This document shows positions 1 through 10,848 of a stretch of 64,000 nt of DNA, piece after piece. The notes under the pieces were generated by a model, which saw only the letters and a list, made by a program, of their open reading frames with translations, had not been told where the DNA came from and did no database searches. Within the stretch, counting starts at the first letter, position 1. Each line of letters begins with the position of its first letter. Origin of the DNA: Thelonectria olida (lineage: Eukaryota; Ascomycota; Sordariomycetes; Hypocreales; Nectriaceae); the NCBI GenBank assembly GCA_020736575.1, contig JAGPYM010000006.1:248001-312000 (forward strand). Direction: 5' to 3'. The position numbers and the translations under genes were made by a program.

Positions 1-172
1 CATCTATCCGCGCCATCCGAGGCTTGTGAATTCTCCTGGTTCCCGCTGTTATATCAATCACGCCCCATTCACCCGCATTCTCTTTTCCGGGCCCCAATTG
101 AGTCCAATTGAACCTCTCACCTCGTCCGTTCCCTTCCGGCTTCACTGCGACCTTGTGTTGCAATCATCCAAC

Positions 173-956
173 ATGGACAATCCCGGTGAGTAATTCACTA
201 CACCATTGACCGCCTGCACAAACTCATCATCGCAGTCAAGGAAATCTCCGGTGTCATCAAAGCCCTCGCCCAGGGCAGTCCTGAACAACAAGAAGCAACA
301 TTGAACCGATATTTCCTCCCCAACGCCTCCTTCACGCACCCATTCTGCCATGTCCCGTCCTTCCCAAGGGGCTCAATATCATTAGCACCCGATATCAACT
401 CACGATGGGCCATACTTGGCATCTACCGCTGGTATCGCACACTCAGTCCTCAGGTCGACATTACCATTGACTCAGCGGGTAATTACCATCCAATGTAGCC
501 TACGTTATTCCCTTCGCTAACTTGGATCGAGCATTCGACCAAAACAGCCGTCTCCTCTATGTCACCATTCGCCAAACCTTTAAAGTCTGGTTCATCCCGT
601 TCTACAAAGCCCCCGTCCGCCTTGTTTCAGTCCTTCAACTGGCCCAGCGAACGCCATTCGTCCGGGGGGACGTGGAAGCAAAGGTAACGGTAAAAAAGAC
701 GAACAACGGTGCCGTGACTAACAACAATCACTTTGGCCAGCAAAAATACTACATCTCGAGCCAGGAAGATCTATATCAATCTACCGAGTGTCTACGGTTT
801 GTGATGCCAGGGCTGGGACCATACCTCTGGCACTTGTGGCAGTTGTGCAGCACGATAATCTGCGTCATTGGATCATTACTCTTTCTTCCGGTGTACATAT
901 TTCTGAATCAACCTGACGCGTCAAAGGCATGGGTCGAAGGTTCATCAGCAATCTAA
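173..956 (+). CDS. SigF-like NTF2-like domain protein
   Basis: Three exons (173-185, 236-478, 532-956) join in frame to 226 residues. The 13-nt first exon gives MDNP and continues as VKEISGVIKAL, the usual start of this fungal family. The introns have GTGAGT and GTAATT donors and CAG/GAG acceptors. The N-terminal half resembles a SigF-like NTF2 fold (segments RYFLPNASFTHPFC, IYRWYRTLSP, YYISSQEDLYQ). The C-terminus has a hydrophobic stretch (LCSTIICVIGSLLFLPVYIFL region) that looks like a membrane anchor. The family is widespread in Sordariomycetes but has no assigned biochemical role, and the SigF name reflects fold similarity only. The insert around residues 150-175 (FVRGDVEAKV...) looks longer than I expect for the family and could contain an unspliced intron, though the frame stays open. 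Confidence 0.72.
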
Positions 957-1458
957 ACGATATTAACTAGGGCTCTATAATATCCTTGTATATTATGAGC
1001 TGCTCGGGCCGTTCAGGACCACAATGGGAACTGTGAGATACCTAATCATTAATTCCACTTGATGCTTATGGACCTTGGAATCGTCTGACTTATCATCTTG
1101 GCGCTTCTAAAGAACTCCATTAATTCACGTTCATCATGCTCCCCAATGGACCTCCCTTCCTACGGCTTCCGAGATGACTTAATTCAGCATCAGAAAGGCC
1201 GGAGAGGAACAAATCTCGCAAACGCGTGATCCTAGAAAAGTAAATGATGGAGGAGTAATTGGACATACCCACTACAGGACATCGTATGGGCTGCGCGTGG
1301 GTTCCATACATATATTTTGGTGTATATGGAAGGTAGTTTGCTAGAGAAGTTATGCCCAAAACATAGGCAGAAAGGCGTCTATTGCCTCCAAAGAACTACT
1401 CGAACCACATCACTGTTCTCTTCCCCCCAAATCCCCCCAGTAATTATACGCCATCGAC
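957..1458. other. intergenic, convergent
   Basis: This stretch lies between the stop codons of two convergent genes. I see no credible ORF, RNA gene or repeat; it is presumably 3' UTR sequence of both neighbours. Confidence 0.5.
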
Positions 1459-2544
1459 TCAAGGAACCAAAACAAGTCTCTTGCCCTGGGTTTCCTCACT
1501 GTCCCAAAACTTCTGCACCTCGGCCATGGGGAAAGCAGCAACATCAAAGGGCCGCTTCATACGTGAAATAACCTCAACCAATCCAGGAATCTCCCGCTTT
1601 AGCTCCTGCTTGCTCACACTGCCGATCCCAGACGCCATGACTCGAATCGGCTTGATGTTGAGCAGCCTCATGGGCAACGTCATGTTTTCCTCGCCAGCAA
1701 GACCTCCGACTTGGATGTACTGCAAGTTCTCGCCAGGCTCAATGTCGGCAGCTCGCATCAGCTCGACGGCAACAGGGCCGCCGACGTAATCGAGCACAAT
1801 GTGCACAGGTCCAACGCCAGACGGGAGAGTCAACGGACTTCGTAGCACGACGCGCTCGTCGAGTCCTTCGACGGTTGCCAGTGTCTCCTCGTTGCGAGAG
1901 ATGCCCACGACACGAGTCGCACCGAGTTCGCGAGCGACAAAGGCGGCTGCTCGACCACTTGCGCTGGTGGCTCCGAGGATGACGACGGTGCGGCCTCGAC
2001 AACCGCCGACGGCACGGCATTGAAGCGCCAACCAACCGCCCATGGTGGGATTAGTGAGGGCAGCGATGCTGACGGGGTCGCTGCTAGCATCCAACTTGAT
2101 GAGCTGGTTGCGGTCGACATTGACGCGCTCAACAAAGAGCGGCGCTGAGAGGCTGTTGATGAAGTACTTTTGGCCAGTTGCCTCGTCGATGCCGACTCCA
2201 TCAATGCTGGGATCGTAGGGCAGCGGCGCATTGAAGGCGCTTGGGTGCTTTCCCGCGGCCCTGGCTTGGACAACTCGGGGAACGCCAGCAGCAAGGACTT
2301 TAAGCTGAAGCTGGTTGTCCGACGGAGTTGGAAGGTCTGGTAGATCCATGTACTCGGGCGGCGACCCCCAGGACGTGACGCGAGCGGCCTTCATTGCGGC
2401 GGCTGAAGATTGGTGGAACGAGGCTGTTTTCTGACTGTTTCTGAGGGAAGATGCCAAAAAAGAGGTCGACTTAGAACTATGTCCGGGTCGAGAGATGGAC
2501 TTGGAGAGGACGTTAGCAATAGCTTGGAGTCGTGTGGTTTGCAT
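1459..2544 (-). CDS. MDR-family quinone oxidoreductase-like protein, probably mitochondrial
   Basis: An intronless ORF of 361 residues starting at a true ATG. Residues 1-50 are rich in Ser, Arg and Lys without acidic residues (MQTTRLQAIANVLSKSISRP), as in mitochondrial targeting peptides. A second methionine (MKAARVTSWGSPPEYM) marks where the catalytic region begins. The body follows the medium-chain dehydrogenase/reductase plan: a GroES-like N-terminal domain, then a Rossmann domain with a glycine motif (VVILGATSASGRAAAF) and the VLDYVGG strand typical of quinone-reductase members. I see no structural-zinc cysteine cluster, which argues for a zinc-free NAD(P)H:quinone reductase type. Substrate unknown. 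It lies on the same strand as, and just downstream of, the proline dehydrogenase gene. Confidence 0.82.
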   Translation of the reverse strand: MQTTRLQAIANVLSKSISRPGHSSKSTSFLASSLRNSQKTASFHQSSAAAMKAARVTSWGSPPEYMDLPDLPTPSDNQLQLKVLAAGVPRVVQARAAGKHPSAFNAPLPYDPSIDGVGIDEATGQKYFINSLSAPLFVERVNVDRNQLIKLDASSDPVSIAALTNPTMGGWLALQCRAVGGCRGRTVVILGATSASGRAAAFVARELGATRVVGISRNEETLATVEGLDERVVLRSPLTLPSGVGPVHIVLDYVGGPVAVELMRAADIEPGENLQYIQVGGLAGEENMTLPMRLLNIKPIRVMASGIGSVSKQELKREIPGLVEVISRMKRPFDVAAFPMAEVQKFWDSEETQGKRLVLVP

Positions 2545-2629
2545 TGCTCAAGGTAGACAATCAGGGACAAAGAATGCGATGAAGATGAGGTGCTCGAACA
2601 AAACGAAATGAGAAAAGAAGACAGCTCAT

Positions 2630-2638
2630 TTTATATAA
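2630..2638 (-). promoter_or_regulatory. TATA box of the MDR gene
   Basis: On the minus strand this reads TATATAAAA, about 90 bp upstream of the ATG at 2544. It is a near-perfect TATA element in a sensible position, though only sequence resemblance supports it. Confidence 0.45.
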
Positions 2639-2882
2639 ATCCCAACTTCAGGAGCGGCGTCTATGTTCGGCGTTTTGAACATGGCTGGTTCCCCTTGTAA
2701 GTGACGAATCCTGCCGGCTCCGGGCGTTATGTGAAGCTCCGGTCCGGATGAGGCCGGGGCATGTTGAGGTCCGGAAACTCCTCTGTTCGCACAGTCCACA
2801 AGAGAAGTTTGGTCATGTTGCGATGACTTTGGGAACTGTTTGCTCGTGGATATTCTATTCAATTCTATCAAAACGCCTGCTT

Positions 2883-4494
2883 TCAACTTTTGAAAGGGTT
2901 TGCTCGTCTGCCTACTTCGCGAAGCACCTCCATGGCCGACCCTCGCGTCCTCGCCACAGCATCCTGATTCTCCTCAGCTCGTCGCAGCATGTACAGCAGA
3001 CACTCTTCAAACGAACCCCAAATCGTGTACTTGTAGACTCCAATCGGCGGCAGGGGCTCACTCGAATCAGCCTCGTGATCCGACGTGCCGTTTCCCTTCC
3101 TCTCAGATACGAGCCCCAGCGATACCTCGTCGGCCATGCCCATCAGCTGAGCAAACGCCAAGCTCCGCACATTTCCTCCATTGCGATTCGTCACACGAGG
3201 GGGATGCGTGCTCCCTCTCCAAAGCGACAGCGCATTGTCGACGCTGGCCTGGTTGTGCGTTGCGAGCATGACTTCTGCAGCCCACGGCTTCTCCCCACGC
3301 TCGAGGCTCGTCGCAGTACTTGTTCCGTACTTGGCGGCGTCCAGCTCGGCTCCAAGCAGAAATCTCACGCCGTTATCGTAGCTTTCGTCGGTATTCTCCT
3401 TTGAAGAGTTGAGTGACGAGGGGTTGGGCTCCGTATGTAGGTAAGCGCCGCGGACGAGCTTGAGTCCAATTACGAAGCCTCGCTCTTTCGATGTTTTGAG
3501 GTGTCGGATCATCTTGGACACGCCCTTCTTGAGGTACCTGAGAAACCAATGTTAGTAAAACCCTTGACAACCCAAAAGGTGCAGCTTACATCTGATAGGT
3601 ATTGTACACTACGGCCCTGTCCTTGTTGAAGCGTGCCATGGCGTCCTAAGAAACAACGTGCATTAGTACATACGCTCATTCCGCCTATTACTAAAGATGT
3701 AGACGTACCAGAGCAAGGCGATCAATTGCGGGCTGATGCACAGATGACTCGGCGTCAATCAGCACCTTCACATCTTTGTTCGCAGCGGCCGTGAGAATCT
3801 CACTCAGAGCATCGCCGAACACATTCAGTCGCTCAAGACTGGCCATGTAGCCGTCTGACGTAGAGTCCAGCTCGGAGAAGTCGTCCATGGCCTCAACCGC
3901 AGCCGGACCAGCGCCCGTCAACCGGAGGGCCAGGTAGTCCGCCCCAGTCAGACAATCGATGGTTTCCAGATTCATGTCGACCCATTCTCTCAGACTCGGG
4001 TCCGCAGGCGTCAAGTTCGCGGTCTGAATGTTATTTCCAAGCTTGGATTCTCTCGCAAAGGCCAGAACGATGCCGTCAAGCCCCATCGCCCGAAGACTCC
4101 CAATGTTCTTCTCGATGCGCTGCTTTTCAGAGCCAATGCAGAACGTCTTGTAAAACGTTTGATCGACGGGCCACCGGAGGATGGCAGACGCGGATATGAG
4201 TCGACTCCATTTCTTCGTCACGGTGATAACGGCCGAGAGGAGACTCGAGGGTAGTGCCGCTACCGACAAGACTGTGAGGGATCTGAGGAGCGTCGAGAGC
4301 GGGACATGTTGGAGCACGCGTTTCGGCGCTTGACTAGGTAGTGATGTCGTCAATTGGGAGGAGTGTGATGAGAATCTCTCACGTGGTGTCTGGGAGGGTT
4401 GGTTTTGGAGGAAAAGAAATCGGGAGGCATGTTTGTATGGTGCAGATAGAGAATGAGGCGCCCGCCGGTAGGGCGCGAGGAGAGCAGCCCGCAT
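2883..4494 (-). CDS. PUT1: proline dehydrogenase (proline oxidase), mitochondrial
   Basis: Three exons (3709-4494, 3590-3645, 2883-3537) join in frame to 498 residues. The introns use GTACGT...TTAG and GTAAGC...CTCAG. The first in-frame ATG is at 4494 and opens a basic leader (MRAALLAPYRRAPHSLSAP) fit for mitochondrial import. The enzyme oxidises L-proline to pyrroline-5-carboxylate with FAD at the inner membrane, the first step of proline use as carbon or nitrogen source. Family signatures are clear: IGLKLVRGAYL, EVMLATHNQASV, FAQLMGMADEVSLGL, and the C-terminal IWGSFEECLLYMLRRAEEN, equivalent to the conserved YGP...YLxRRAxEN motif that contacts substrate. It shares a 973-bp divergent promoter region with an FAD oxidoreductase and lies near a Zn2Cys6 regulator, which suggests a small catabolic group. 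Confidence 0.92.
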
Positions 4495-5467
4495 ATCAAT
4501 TGTATAGAAGGCCAAGGCCAATTGTGAGAGCTGAAGAAGATGAATGCCACTTCAGATCCGGATCATTTGAGGTACTTCAAACTTATTTACTTCAACGTAT
4601 CTTGGATGGATGTATGCGTCGGCTCACGAACCCGATCACATTAGCACGTCGACTGCGTCCGTCTGCTTCTTCCCTCGGGTATTCGAGGCATTCAGCGAGG
4701 TTTTATCCCTTATCTTTGCCTCAATACCCAAATCGAGGTGTCACGCGGGGGCGCCAAACGCCTCCATCGTGGAGATGTTCATCTTTAAGCCGACCACGCG
4801 CCATCTCCTCAGATCGGAAGAGATACCGTTTTCCGATCTCGGGCCATCTGCAGCACCCAGTCTCAATAAGACAAACGCGGGGAAGCCTGAAGCCTTGAAG
4901 AGCCGCCAACAATAGATACTCCAATTCACTCGTAGACAGGTTAGCGCACCCGAAAGCTTCGGTGGAGTCTGAGAAGATGGAGATGGATCGAGGAGGGAGG
5001 TTAGCTTAGCCGCCGGACCACTTCAAATCGGGAATTAGATGGCGAGAGTGTTGTCAGTCAGTTTGGTTAAGCTGTATCCAGGCAGTGCGTAGACAAGGCT
5101 CCCACAGATCTGCCAGATACGTGCATCTGCCGACGGAATCCGGTCATCGATACGGGATTGATCCCGATCCTAGATCGGGCCCCGAGTTCATTAAGACAAG
5201 CCCTGCATCCGATGATTCGTTCCCAAAGCTTTGGCAACCGCCTCGGAGAGCTGCCCAAGAGAAGTTCCAATGGCTGGCTTTGGCATGTCGCCTACCCTAA
5301 CCTCTCCAACCTTTCCTGTAAGTGTGAACATGGACACAGATCATGGGCATGCAAACGTAGATGCAGACATGACAAGAGACAAACCGATCACCATTTAAAT
5401 CTAAGAATTCTCCAAGAGGCTGATCTCTCCATAGTCATTTACCCCTCCAAGCAAACCCCTCAACACC
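4495..5467. promoter_or_regulatory. divergent intergenic region, PUT1 / FAD oxidoreductase
   Basis: These 973 bp separate two divergently transcribed genes and must hold both promoters. I see no credible coding sequence. CGG-containing sites for the nearby Zn2Cys6 factor would be expected here, but I could not single one out with confidence. Confidence 0.5.
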
Positions 5468-6711
5468 ATGGACAAGACAGCTCCTATCGCAATCCTCGGC
5501 GGCGGCGCCTTCGGGCTCTCGACAGCTCTGCACTTTGTCGAGCAAGGATACACCAACATCACAGTCTTCGAGCGCGACGAGAGAATACCTTCGCAATACT
5601 CCGCGGCCGCCGATCTGAACAAGATTGTCAGAGCCGAGTACGAAGACAGCTTTTACACCGACTTGGTTCTTGTACGTGTCACCTCCTTCACCAAATCAGA
5701 AACACAACTTTTACTGACACGACACTTGGCTCACAGGAAGCTCTCGAGGGATGGAAAACCCCCTTGTTCGGCCCTTACTATCATCAGACCGGCTACATTG
5801 TCGCCACGTCCGGCAAAGCCCCTCAGAAGGCCGTCAACAGTCTCGAAAAGGCTCTCGCGTCCGTCTCGCAGCATCCGACTCTCAAATCGGGAATCAAGCC
5901 ATTGAACACGGCCAAGGATTTCAGGGATTACGCATGGCAGTTCTCCGGTCCGCTCAGTGGCTTCAGAGGATACTTTAACCGTGTTGCTGGGTACGCGCAC
6001 TCGGGGAATGCCCTGCGAGCCGTGTCTCTGCACTGCGCCAATCGAGGTGTTCGTTTTCTGCTTGGCGAAAGGGCGGGCAAGGTCGAGTCCCTTATCTACC
6101 ATCAATCGGGTCGCTGCACTGGCCTCAAGACGGCGGATGGCGTTGAGCATTCTGCTGCCGTGACTATTTGTGCCCTCGGTGCCTTTGGAGCGTCTCTCAT
6201 CCCGGCTCTGGGCAAGTTCGCTGTCGCCCGTAGCTGGTCCGTCGCCCATGTGCAACTCACCGAGGAAGAATGCGACCTGTTGCGTGGCATCCCCGTCACC
6301 AACGTCCGAGACTTGGGCTTCTTCTTCGAGCCCGATCCCGCTACTCGGCTGTTCAAGCTCTGTCCTCTCGGAGCTGGCTACACCAACACCAAGAGTGGCA
6401 CCTCGCTGCCACCTGTCAATCCCACAGAGGGCGCGTTGAATGACTTTATCCCGTTGGAGGACGAACAGAAGCTCCGCCAACTCCTCCGCGAGACATTCCC
6501 GTGGATGGCCGACCGCCCGTTCGTAGATCGCAAGCTTTGCTGGTTCTCCGACACGTCAGACTCGGAATATTGCATCGATTTCGTGCCTGGGACCCAGAAC
6601 AGCCTGGTGGTTTTATCCGGAGACTCGGGCCATGGGTTCAAGATGATGCCGACTTTCGGCAAATGGGTCTTGAATCTAGTCCAAAACGGCAAGCAAGAGT
6701 TAGAACGCTGA
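5468..6711 (+). CDS. FAD-dependent amine oxidase (sarcosine / L-pipecolate / fructosyl-amino-acid oxidase-like)
   Basis: Two exons (5468-5671, 5737-6711) join in frame to 392 residues. The intron is GTACGT...CACAG. The N-terminus carries the dinucleotide-binding motif IAILGGGAFGLSTALHF followed by the acidic strand end ITVFERD. The segment SAAADLNKIVRAEYED matches the S/A-x-D-x-NKI-R region of fungal fructosyl-amino-acid and pipecolate oxidases. Near the C-terminus, RKLCWFSDTSDSEYCIDFVP places a cysteine where this monomeric sarcosine oxidase family binds FAD covalently, and GDSGHGFKMMPTFG is the conserved flavin-contact loop. The enzyme should oxidise a secondary amine or imino acid with oxygen, releasing peroxide. 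The exact substrate cannot be read from sequence; divergence from proline dehydrogenase hints at a cyclic imino acid such as pipecolate. I see no C-terminal PTS1 tripeptide (the protein ends ELER). Confidence 0.85.
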
Positions 6712-6888
6712 CAGTGAAAGACTCCCAAGGAACAGACGAATTGGGGCGATGCTGTGAGCTGGAGAGTCGGCACGGCCAAAGAACTATCAGAGTTGGAGGA
6801 TGAAAGCAACAAAGTTCTAAAAGCTCGCTTGTAAATAACAAACTCAGCCAGAGCGCCCCGTGATGAATACTAGATATATGAGATGCGT

Positions 6889-8537
6889 CTATGATAGAGA
6901 CAATTTCCACCCAAATTTGTGAATAATCTCTTGCCAGTCCTGTTTGCCTGCTGTCGGCGTCGTTGCGAGATCTCGAGTGTGCCAGACAGTCCTCACTGCG
7001 TTCCAAACAACGGAAATGTTACTCAATGGCCATTGACCATCCAAAATGGAGAAAAGACAGAGCACGGTTTTGCGCTGCTGATCTGAAGAGCATGTGCAGC
7101 CGGCAATGAAGAGCGGCCACATTGGGAACGACCGCCGGGTTTGGCCTTCGACAATGATTTCCGAGAGGCAGGTCAACAAGCTCGCGTGAGGCTCGAGAAT
7201 CGACTCCTGCGTGATTTCGGCATCGAGACATGTGAGTCTCAAATAGATCTGAGCAGCCACCTGAAATGACTCGGCGCTTTTAAGTAAATATTCGTTGCTC
7301 ATATCGCTGATCTCAGGAGAAAGTCGCAAAATCCTGCTCTCAAGAGCCTGGTATTCTGAGTGTCGCTGTTCCATGGACATTTCTTGTCTACTCATCGGGC
7401 CAGCCGCTAAAGACAGGGCCGATATCTGATTGATGATGTCGACCAATTCCATCGAGCAGCCGATGTGCTCATCGACCAAATTGTCTGAGCCATGGAGAGA
7501 TGGAAGTGTGTACTCTGCCTCTGCAATGCGGCTCATGGCATGGTGATACGGGTCGTGGGACGAGTCATCTTGATCTGTCGAGTGCATTCGCTTTGGTTGT
7601 GTCGTTTCCATTAAGATGTAACGGAACCGGAAGTACTGCAGAACGAATTTCGCCACTGAAGGGTCAATTGAGGTAGAAAAATTGTCGAGAAGTGCGAGAG
7701 CCCCTTGGAGGTGTCGGAGCCATGTTGGTCGCGACCCTTCGGCAATTTCCAACGAGGCCAGAAGGACGCAAGTCAAAAGGTTCTCTTCAGAGCTTTCAGT
7801 GCTTTCCAGGCACCGCTGCAGCTCGTGGAGAGCCTGTACCTTGTAGCGAGCAGAAAGGGCATTGTAGTTTCTGCCATCTTCGACAAGGTTCTGCCCCCAT
7901 TCTGCAGCACTCATCGCCAGGACGGTGAAGAGCAGAGGCCCCTTGTGAAAAAGAACTCGAGGCATGACGGAGGTGCGGAATAGATTCCGGTCAGTCTGAA
8001 CGTAGACCTTGCTGCTGCTGATGACTTCTGCGTCTGGAGCTTCATGGTCAGACAGGCGTTACTGAGGTGCTCGGTTGTCTTACAATACTGCATCAAGGCA
8101 GACTCGACGGTCCGAAGGGCTTCTTGTCCTGAAGTGGCCTGGAAGTGGGATAGTTGAAGAGGCACTGAGCGGCGTAGCTGGAGTTTCCGGCCACGTTGCA
8201 AACCATTCGGGTGCTCGATAAGAAGGTCCTTTCGAGTAGACAGGCCGCTGCTTCCTGCATCTCCGACAGCCTGACAGTAGGTCGGTATTTCGGTTGACGA
8301 CAGGTGCAAGAAGGTTGACTTGATGGAATCCCCAGCCGCGGGTATAATATAGTGGTTTGGCGATGTGGCAATGACAAACTTGAGAGGATTTGATGCTGAT
8401 CCAGGGATGGGGTAGATGCAATCGGCGCCTGTTCTGCGACAGGTCAGGCAAATGGGCTTTGACTCATCGCATCGACGTTTCCGACGACGACAGTTTGAGC
8501 AGCCGTCGCGGCTCCGGGAGCCATTGACTCTCGACAT
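6889..8537 (-). CDS. Zn2Cys6 transcription factor with fungal-specific C-terminal domain
   Basis: The N-terminus has the binuclear cluster CSNCRRRKRRC...CLTCRRTGADC with spacing C-x2-C-x6-C-x6-C-x2-C-x6-C. The two frames join through a short intron (about 8034-8083, GTAAGA donor, CTGAC branch site, CCAG acceptor; a second acceptor 6 nt upstream also keeps the frame). Exons 8084-8537 and 6889-8033 give 532 residues. The body (LFRTSVMPRVLFHKGPLLFT, LSAAEW, LLTCVLLASLEI, WLRHLQGALALL) follows the Fungal_trans_2 pattern seen in ARG81/ACR-2-type regulators. It converges on the FAD oxidoreductase with 177 bp between stops, so it is a candidate pathway-specific regulator of the oxidoreductase and proline dehydrogenase. 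That role is inferred from position only. Confidence 0.87.
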
Positions 8538-9215
8538 GGCGCATATTGGATTTCTCGGCCGGGGGAGAGTTTGACGTTATAAGTGAGTCAGTGAGAAGAA
8601 GAAGGACGATAGCGAACGGATGCAGCGCCGGCGTTGAAGCGAAGCAACGGGCAGGATAAGCTCGTGACCGAGGCCCACTTCACATGTTGCGTAGAAACAA
8701 CGTCCATCTCAATTTTCTTATAAATGGAATAAATAAATTCATTAAAGTAGTTGACTATGGGCCAACTCGATAAGGAGATCTATTGGATATAATGATGCTT
8801 TCCATGGCCCAAAAACCCCCAGTTGCACTCGTTCAAATTCTTAATTTGGCGTCGCGGGGAAAACGCACATCATCAGCTGATGCTTCCCATGTGCCGCGGA
8901 AAAGCAGACGCGCACTGTGTTTCAGCCCCCACGTCCACGTGAACAAGCTCCCAAAACCCGGCGAGTAGTTCGACTCAGACCCTAGACGTGCTCAATCACA
9001 GTGCGAGCTCTATCATTTTCTACTCGTCTGCATCTGGGTTGCATTTCCCCGGGCAGCGTCAGCTCTTCGATCTTCCCCCCCTCACAGGCTGACGAACAAG
9101 GCTGGTCGATCCATGACAAACAAGCAGTTCTCATAACTAAAGGAGGACTTTTATCCTCTTTATTGTTCAAGCCATCGACGAACAAGCCACTTGACTTCCC
9201 GCTACCCGCCCGCAG
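8538..9215. promoter_or_regulatory. divergent intergenic region, regulator / thymidylate kinase
   Basis: Upstream sequence of both the Zn2Cys6 gene and thymidylate kinase. Apart from an AT-rich tract near 8700-8770, I see no gene, repeat or clear motif. Confidence 0.45.
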
Positions 9216-10126
9216 ATGGCTTCCATCAACGACCTCGCCACTGCCGCCATTGCCAGTTCGTCGTCGGCCGCAGCGGAAGCCAAGGCCGGCGAGGATGGCA
9301 CCAGGGGTGCATTCGTCGTTCTCGAGGGCTTGGATCGGAGCGGAAAGACCACACAGGTCAAGTTGTTGGAGCAGAGATTTGTCGAGGAGGGGAAGCCCGT
9401 CAAGGTCATGAGGTTTCCTGGTGAGTGCTTCTCTTCGTGCGCGCATGTGATTGGGAGATGAGCGTCTAAGATATGCATTGCATGGATAGATCGCTCAACA
9501 CCAATTGGGCAGATGATCGACTCCTATCTCAAGAGCGACGTCGAGATGGAAGATCATGTCATCCACTTGCTCTTCAGCGCCAATCGCTGGGAAGCTGTGT
9601 AAGTAACACAACACTCACTCATTCATTCGCATAATAAACGACTAACATGCACAAAAGAACCCAAATCCAAACCCTGCTGGCTGCTGGTACCACCATTATC
9701 TGCGACCGGTACTACCACTCCGGCATCGTCTACTCGGCTGCCAAGCAAAACCCATCCCTCAGTCTATCCTGGGCGCGCGCTCCCGAACGGGGCCTCCCGC
9801 GTCCGGACCTGGTGCTGTTCTTGGACCTGGCCGAAGAGCAGGCCAAGGCGAGAGGCGGTTGGGGTGGAGAGCTGTACGAAAAGGGCGAGATGCAGAAGCG
9901 TGTGCGTGAGCTGTTCTGGGGCCTGAGCATGGGTGGCAAGGACACTCAAGGACAGGAGGGGTTATTTGAAGGAGCCGAGTGGAAGCAGGAGGAAGAGGAT
10001 CTTGTCGTCGTGGATGCGGGGGGCAGCGTCGAGGAGGTTGCAGAGGAGATCTGGAAGAAGGTGAGGGGGAGGGTTGAGCAGGTTGAGAAGGGCGAGGTTG
10101 GAAAGACTGCGAGGATTGTGCGATGA
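9216..10126 (+). CDS. CDC8: thymidylate (dTMP) kinase
   Basis: Three exons (9216-9420, 9490-9598, 9658-10126) join in frame to 260 residues. Introns start GTGAGT and GTAAGT. The enzyme phosphorylates dTMP to dTDP with ATP, an essential step of dTTP synthesis. The P-loop is at residues 38-46 (GLDRSGKTT), preceded by VVLEG. DRSTPIGQMIDSYLKS is the nucleotide-contact segment, and CDRYYHSGIVYSAAK is the conserved DRY-containing thymidine-binding motif. RPDLVLFLDL gives the following core strand. The first about 30 residues, Ala/Ser-rich, extend beyond yeast Cdc8, as is common in filamentous fungi. The C-terminal about 60 residues are Glu/Lys-rich. Probably cytosolic and nuclear. Confidence 0.93.
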
Positions 10127-10487
10127 CGAGAGGTTAGTCGGTGTTTTGGATGAGAGGAGAGTGTTATGAATAGCAAGTGCTTGGAGTCGTCATGACTTCC
10201 GTTCACACATCGGTACTAAAGAGCGCATACGTTGATTGAGATGAGCTGAGTTGAGACAGCCGGATGAAATAAGAACCCAAGATAATAAGGATCTCTCTAC
10301 AGCAACCTGCTCTATGTAGGTGCCATGTTTCTAAAGCAGCAGTGTTGGGGTGGTAACGAGACCAAGACTAAGGAGGCAGAGAACCACAGTTCGACGGGAG
10401 AATATCTGCTCGGCAAAAAGAAGCATCTTCATCACTCAGCTCAGGTAACGACCCCAAACCCGAGGAATGAGAATTGCAAGAAATGTC
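10127..10487. other. intergenic, no gene seen
   Basis: 3' flank of the thymidylate kinase gene up to the tRNA genes. The only open frames are short and compositionally unremarkable. Confidence 0.4.
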
Positions 10488-10492
10488 AAAAA
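10488..10492 (-). terminator. RNA polymerase III terminator, tRNA-Tyr copy 1
   Basis: A run of five T on the minus strand begins 6 nt after the tRNA discriminator end, the standard Pol III stop. Confidence 0.6.
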
Positions 10493-10498
10493 GAAAGT

Positions 10499-10585
10499 CC
10501 CCGAAACCTGGCTCGAACAGGTGACCTTTCGGTAAACGATAGGGGCAGTTACAGCCGAACGCTCTTCCAGCTGAGCTATTCGGGG
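10499..10585 (-). tRNA. tRNA-Tyr (GTA), intron-containing, copy 1
   Basis: The minus strand folds as a full cloverleaf. The acceptor is CCCCGAA/TTCGGGG, the D stem GCTC/GAGC, the anticodon stem TTCGG/CCGAA, and the T arm ACCTG-TTCGAGC-CAGGT. The loop reads CTGTAA, then a 15-nt intron (CTGCCCCTATCGTTT), then A, so the anticodon is GTA with the intron at the canonical position one base after it. The C1-G72 end pair is the eukaryotic tyrosine identity element. A near-identical second copy lies 162 bp away on the same strand. Confidence 0.93.
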
Positions 10586-10730
10586 AATTGGCTGTTTTCA
10601 CAGGACATGGAAGGAGCCGTCGATTGGCTGACTATAGACCCGGCAGCTTGCATGAGCTGTAAAATCAGCGTCCATCTTCATGAGGGGGCAAAAAAGTTCA
10701 GCATCTCCACCGACCAGACGGCGAGAACCC

Positions 10731-10742
10731 AAAAAGAAAAAA
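10731..10742 (-). terminator. RNA polymerase III terminator, tRNA-Tyr copy 2
   Basis: The minus strand shows TTTTTTCTTTTT starting 5 nt after the tRNA end, a strong double Pol III stop signal. Confidence 0.6.
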
Positions 10743-10747
10743 CAACT

Positions 10748-10833
10748 CCCCGAAACCTGGCTCGAACAGGTGACCTTTCGGTGACGATAGGGGCAATTAC
10801 AGCCGAACGCTCTTCCAGCTGAGCTATTCGGGG
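10748..10833 (-). tRNA. tRNA-Tyr (GTA), intron-containing, copy 2
   Basis: The mature sequence is the same as copy 1 (same stems, D loop and T arm). The intron is 14 nt (TTGCCCCTATCGTC) and differs from that of copy 1 by one base and a small change near its 3' end. This fits an old local duplication with the intron drifting and the tRNA body under selection. The anticodon is GTA and C1-G72 is present. Confidence 0.93.
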
Positions 10834-10848
10834 GATGATTTGATGGAC

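Noticed and set aside
5731..6480. 249-codon minus-strand frame within the FAD oxidoreductase gene
   Set aside because: Shadow; the plus strand carries the family motifs and a valid splice.
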